Shown here one piece after another: positions 61,477-64,000 of a stretch of 64,000 nucleotides of DNA (position 1 is its first letter; the number at the start of each line of letters is the position of its first letter). The translations under genes were made by a program, and so were the position numbers. The notes beneath the pieces are model-generated. The model searched no databases. It was not told the origin of the DNA and was given only the letters and a program-made list of their open reading frames with translations. This DNA comes from Burkholderiales bacterium (GTDB lineage: Bacteria > Pseudomonadota > Gammaproteobacteria > Burkholderiales > Burkholderiaceae_E), in contig JAPOKJ010000002.1 of the NCBI GenBank assembly GCA_029977705.1, positions 62,001 through 126,000 on the forward strand. The letters run 5' to 3'.

Positions 61477-64000
61477 GCGGAAACAGGCTCCAGTCGGACG
61501 GCGCAGTATTTGAATTCGGGAATCTTGCCGAAGGGATCAAGCGCCGGATTGGTCAAAAGGTTGGCGGCAGCCTCTGCAAAGGCAAAGGGCATGAAGACCT
61601 GGCCCGGCGAAACGCCCTCGTCACAACGCGTCCGCAGGGTGACCGCGCCACGCCGCGAGCGTACCCGCACCGGGTCGCCCGGCTGCAGGCCGAGGGCCTG
61701 CAATTGCGCGCTGCACAGGCTGACCACCGGCTCGGGCTCGAGGGCCGACAGCACCGAGGCCGGGCGCGTCATGGCGCCGGTATGCCAGTGCTCGAGCTGT
61801 CTTCCGGTGATCAGCACCAGCGGGTACTCGGCATCGGGCGGCTCATTGGCACGGATCAGGCCTGCCGGCTTCAGATGCGCACGGCCATCGGCGGTGGCAA
61901 AGCGCTCGGCGAATTCAACCGACTCGCCCGGGCTTTGTTCGTCGTGGCAGGGGTAGGTCACGCTGCCTTCGCGCTGCAGCCGCCGCCAGCTGATGCCCCG
62001 GATCGAGTCCATGCCGCGGCGCATCTCCTCGAAGACCTCGCCCGGATCCTCGTAGTGCCAGTCCAGGCCCATCTGCCTTGCCATCTGGTTGATGATCCAC
62101 AAGTCTTGGCGGGCCTCACCCGGCGGCGCTACGGCCTGCCGCGCCAGCTGGACCATGCGGTCGGTGTTCGTGAAGCTGCCGCTCTTTTCAGGAAAGGCAC
62201 TGGCCGGCAGGATGATGTCGGCCAGGTAGGCGGTCTCGGTCGGGAAGATGTCCTGAACCACCAGGCAGTCGAGGCTGGCCAGCGCACGGCGGGCATGGTG
62301 CAGGTCGGGATCGGACATCGCCGGGTTCTCGCCCATGATGTACATGCCGCGGATGTCGCCGCGATCGATGGCATCGAGAATCTCGACCACGGTCAGGCCC
62401 GGCTGGTTCGACAGGCCGCCCTCGGGCAGGTCCCAGAGCTTCTCGAAGCGCAGGGTTGCGGGGGTCTGCGCGACACGCTGATAATCGGGCAGGAACATCG
62501 GAATCAGGCCGGCATCCGAGGCCCCCTGCACATTGTTCTGGCCACGCAGCGGATGCAGGCCGGTGCCGGGACGCCCGATCTGGCCGGTGATCATTGCCAA
62601 TGCGATCAGGCAGCGCGCGTTGTCGGTGCCATGCACATGCTGCGACACCCCCATGCCCCACAGGATCATCGAGGCCCGGCTGGTGGCATACAGCCGCGCG
62701 GCCTGGCGGATGGTGGCGGCATCGATACCGCACACCGGCGCCATCGCCTCCGGGCTGAAAGACCGCACCTGGGATTCGAGGGCGGCAAAGTCGCTCACCC
62801 TTGCCGCGATGAAGGCCTTGTCGGTCAGCCCTTCCTCAATGATGGTGTACAGCATCGCATTGAGCAGGGCCACATCGGTATCAGGCTTGAACTGCAGCAT
62901 CAGCTCGGCATGGCGCGCCAGTTCCGTGCGGCGCGGATCAGCCAGGATCAGGCGGGTGCCGCGCCTGATCGCGTTCTTGATCCAGGTGGCAGCCACCGGA
63001 TGATTCACGGTGGGATTGGCGCCGATCACGATCACCACCTCGGCCAGGGCCACGTCGGACACCTGGTTCGACACGGCCGCCGAGCCTACCCCCTCGAGCA
63101 GGGCCGCCACCGAGGAGGCATGGCACAGCCGCGTGCAGTGATCGACATTGTTGCTGCCAAAGCCGACCCGAACCAGCTTCTGGAACAGGTAGGCCTCCTC
63201 GTTGCTGCCCTTGGCTGAGCCGAAGCCGGCCAGCGCCGTCTTGCCCTGGCCGTCGCGGATCGCGCGCAGACGCTGACCGGCCAGCGCCAAGGCCTCCTCC
63301 CAGCTGGCTTCCCGGAACTGCTCGCGCCAGTCTGCGGGGACCTTGCCGAAGTCGGGATGCTTGGCCATGCCCGGCTTGCGGATCAGTGGCCGGGTCAGGC
63401 GCTGCGGGCTCATCGCGTAGTCGAAACCAAAACGGCCCTTGACGCAGAGCCGGCCGTGATTGGCCGGACCATCGCGTCCCTCGACAAAGGCAATGCGCTC
63501 GCCCTGAACCTGGTAGGTCAGCTGACAGCCGACCCCGCAGAACGGGCACAGCGAGTCGACCGCACGCAGCGCGGGTGCCGCGATGGCGCCGGCTGCAACG
63601 GCGCCGGCACCAGCTGCCACAGCGCCTGCGGCGGCCACCGACGCGCCGGCCTGCGCTGCCGCCGGCTGCGCGCGCGCGGTCATCTTGGGCATCAGGGCGC
63701 CGGTCGGGCAGGCCTGCACACACTCACCGCAGGCCACACAGGAGGACGCGCCCATCGCATCGCCCTGGTCGAACACGATCGCCGCATGCTCGCCACGCCA
63801 GGCCAGGCCGATGACATCGTTGACCTGCTCTTCGCGGCAGGCCCGCACACAGCGCGTGCACTGGATGCAGGCCTCCAGGTTGACCGCCATGGCCGGGTGG
63901 CTCAGGTCGGGCGCCGGTTGCGATCGGGCCGGAAAACGCGACTGCGTCAGCCCCAGGTGGCGCGCCCAGTGCAGCAACTCGGAATCACCCATACCGGTGC
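61473..64000 (-). CDS. fdsA: NAD-dependent formate dehydrogenase alpha subunit (FdsA type), 5' end outside window
   Basis: About 842 residues are visible; the N-terminal [2Fe-2S] region begins beyond the window edge. Numbering from the ATG at 63992, ferredoxin-type clusters are held by Cys42/45/48/52 and Cys85/88/91/95. The molybdoenzyme cluster is held by Cys149/152/156/183. The molybdenum ligand is likely Cys290 in RLCHASS. The core motifs ANPTVNHPVAA, GIDAATIRQAA and GQNNVQGASD fit FdsA. An unusual Ala/Gly-rich linker (about residues 105-143) joins the ferredoxin and molybdenum parts. It oxidises formate to CO2 with the NADH-forming subunits FdsB and FdsG, which must lie upstream. fdhD and fdsD do not follow; a DMT transporter overlaps its stop by 4 bases. 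Confidence 0.93.
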   Translation of the reverse strand, partial: TGMGDSELLHWARHLGLTQSRFPARSQPAPDLSHPAMAVNLEACIQCTRCVRACREEQVNDVIGLAWRGEHAAIVFDQGDAMGASSCVACGECVQACPTGALMPKMTARAQPAAAQAGASVAAAGAVAAGAGAVAAGAIAAPALRAVDSLCPFCGVGCQLTYQVQGERIAFVEGRDGPANHGRLCVKGRFGFDYAMSPQRLTRPLIRKPGMAKHPDFGKVPADWREQFREASWEEALALAGQRLRAIRDGQGKTALAGFGSAKGSNEEAYLFQKLVRVGFGSNNVDHCTRLCHASSVAALLEGVGSAAVSNQVSDVALAEVVIVIGANPTVNHPVAATWIKNAIRRGTRLILADPRRTELARHAELMLQFKPDTDVALLNAMLYTIIEEGLTDKAFIAARVSDFAALESQVRSFSPEAMAPVCGIDAATIRQAARLYATSRASMILWGMGVSQHVHGTDNARCLIALAMITGQIGRPGTGLHPLRGQNNVQGASDAGLIPMFLPDYQRVAQTPATLRFEKLWDLPEGGLSNQPGLTVVEILDAIDRGDIRGMYIMGENPAMSDPDLHHARRALASLDCLVVQDIFPTETAYLADIILPASAFPEKSGSFTNTDRMVQLARQAVAPPGEARQDLWIINQMARQMGLDWHYEDPGEVFEEMRRGMDSIRGISWRRLQREGSVTYPCHDEQSPGESVEFAERFATADGRAHLKPAGLIRANEPPDAEYPLVLITGRQLEHWHTGAMTRPASVLSALEPEPVVSLCSAQLQALGLQPGDPVRVRSRRGAVTLRTRCDEGVSPGQVFMPFAFAEAAANLLTNPALDPFGKIPEFKYCAVRLEPVSA

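Noticed and set aside
1-64000. CRISPR array, rRNA or tRNA gene, prophage
   Set aside because: No regularly spaced direct repeats and no rRNA- or tRNA-like sequence or phage genes were seen by eye; a tRNA scan could still be run.

Overview
The window is high-GC, gene-dense DNA with short intergenic gaps. The gene content points to a betaproteobacterium of the order Burkholderiales. Three orphan Bug-type (tripartite tricarboxylate) solute receptors, a double-length UvrA, a full cytochrome c maturation (ccm) cluster, an FdsA-type formate dehydrogenase alpha chain, and CaiB/BaiF plus enoyl-CoA hydratase genes all fit that group. The family cannot be fixed from this window. I see no rRNA, tRNA, CRISPR array, intact insertion sequence or prophage.

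Layout. 1-3.7 kb: end of a sterol desaturase, an Asp/Glu racemase, recG and ridA. 3.8-9.8 kb: one gene for a four-ATPase-domain tandem UvrA. 9.9-19.1 kb: SOUL heme-binding protein, MFS transporter, Bug receptor, an FAD protein overlapping a molybdoenzyme, a DUF2799-like lipoprotein, and a CaiB/enoyl-CoA hydratase pair. 19.3-25.5 kb: DUF11-like secreted protein, KDG-kinase-like/KDPG-aldolase operon, an SDR followed by a strong terminator, and a DUF5666-like repeat lipoprotein. 25.6-33.2 kb: RhlE-like DEAD-box helicase with a long leader, esterase, Bug receptor, MFS plus histidine phosphatase, and an omega-aminotransferase. 33.5-41.3 kb: RND efflux pair, an RlmN-type methyltransferase, a CMD-family protein and an ArgE-like deacetylase. 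41.3-48.5 kb: ccmI-ccmABCDEFGH. 48.5-54.9 kb: MFS transporter, an unexplained structured non-coding island, gamma carbonic anhydrase, hemL, a cyclopropane synthase, Bug receptor and a tiny basic protein. 55-64 kb: HpaE-like dehydrogenase coupled to a secreted propeller-like protein, a polar amino-acid ABC transporter, a DMT exporter and formate dehydrogenase.

Working together. The ccm genes form one maturation line: CcmABCD load heme on CcmE, CcmG and CcmH keep apocytochrome thiols reduced, and CcmF/CcmI attach the heme. Many neighbours are linked by 1-23 base overlaps, so translation is probably coupled: ridA-recG, the FAD protein-molybdoenzyme pair, CaiB-hydratase, MFS-phosphatase, the RND pair, ccmI to ccmE, HpaE-propeller, the ABC genes and FdsA-DMT.

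The least explained parts are the hairpin-rich, lower-GC block at about 49.87-50.14 kb, the four-ATPase UvrA, the CcmH that lacks a visible export signal, and the secreted propeller-like protein tied to HpaE. Functional calls rest on motif recognition only; no database search was run.
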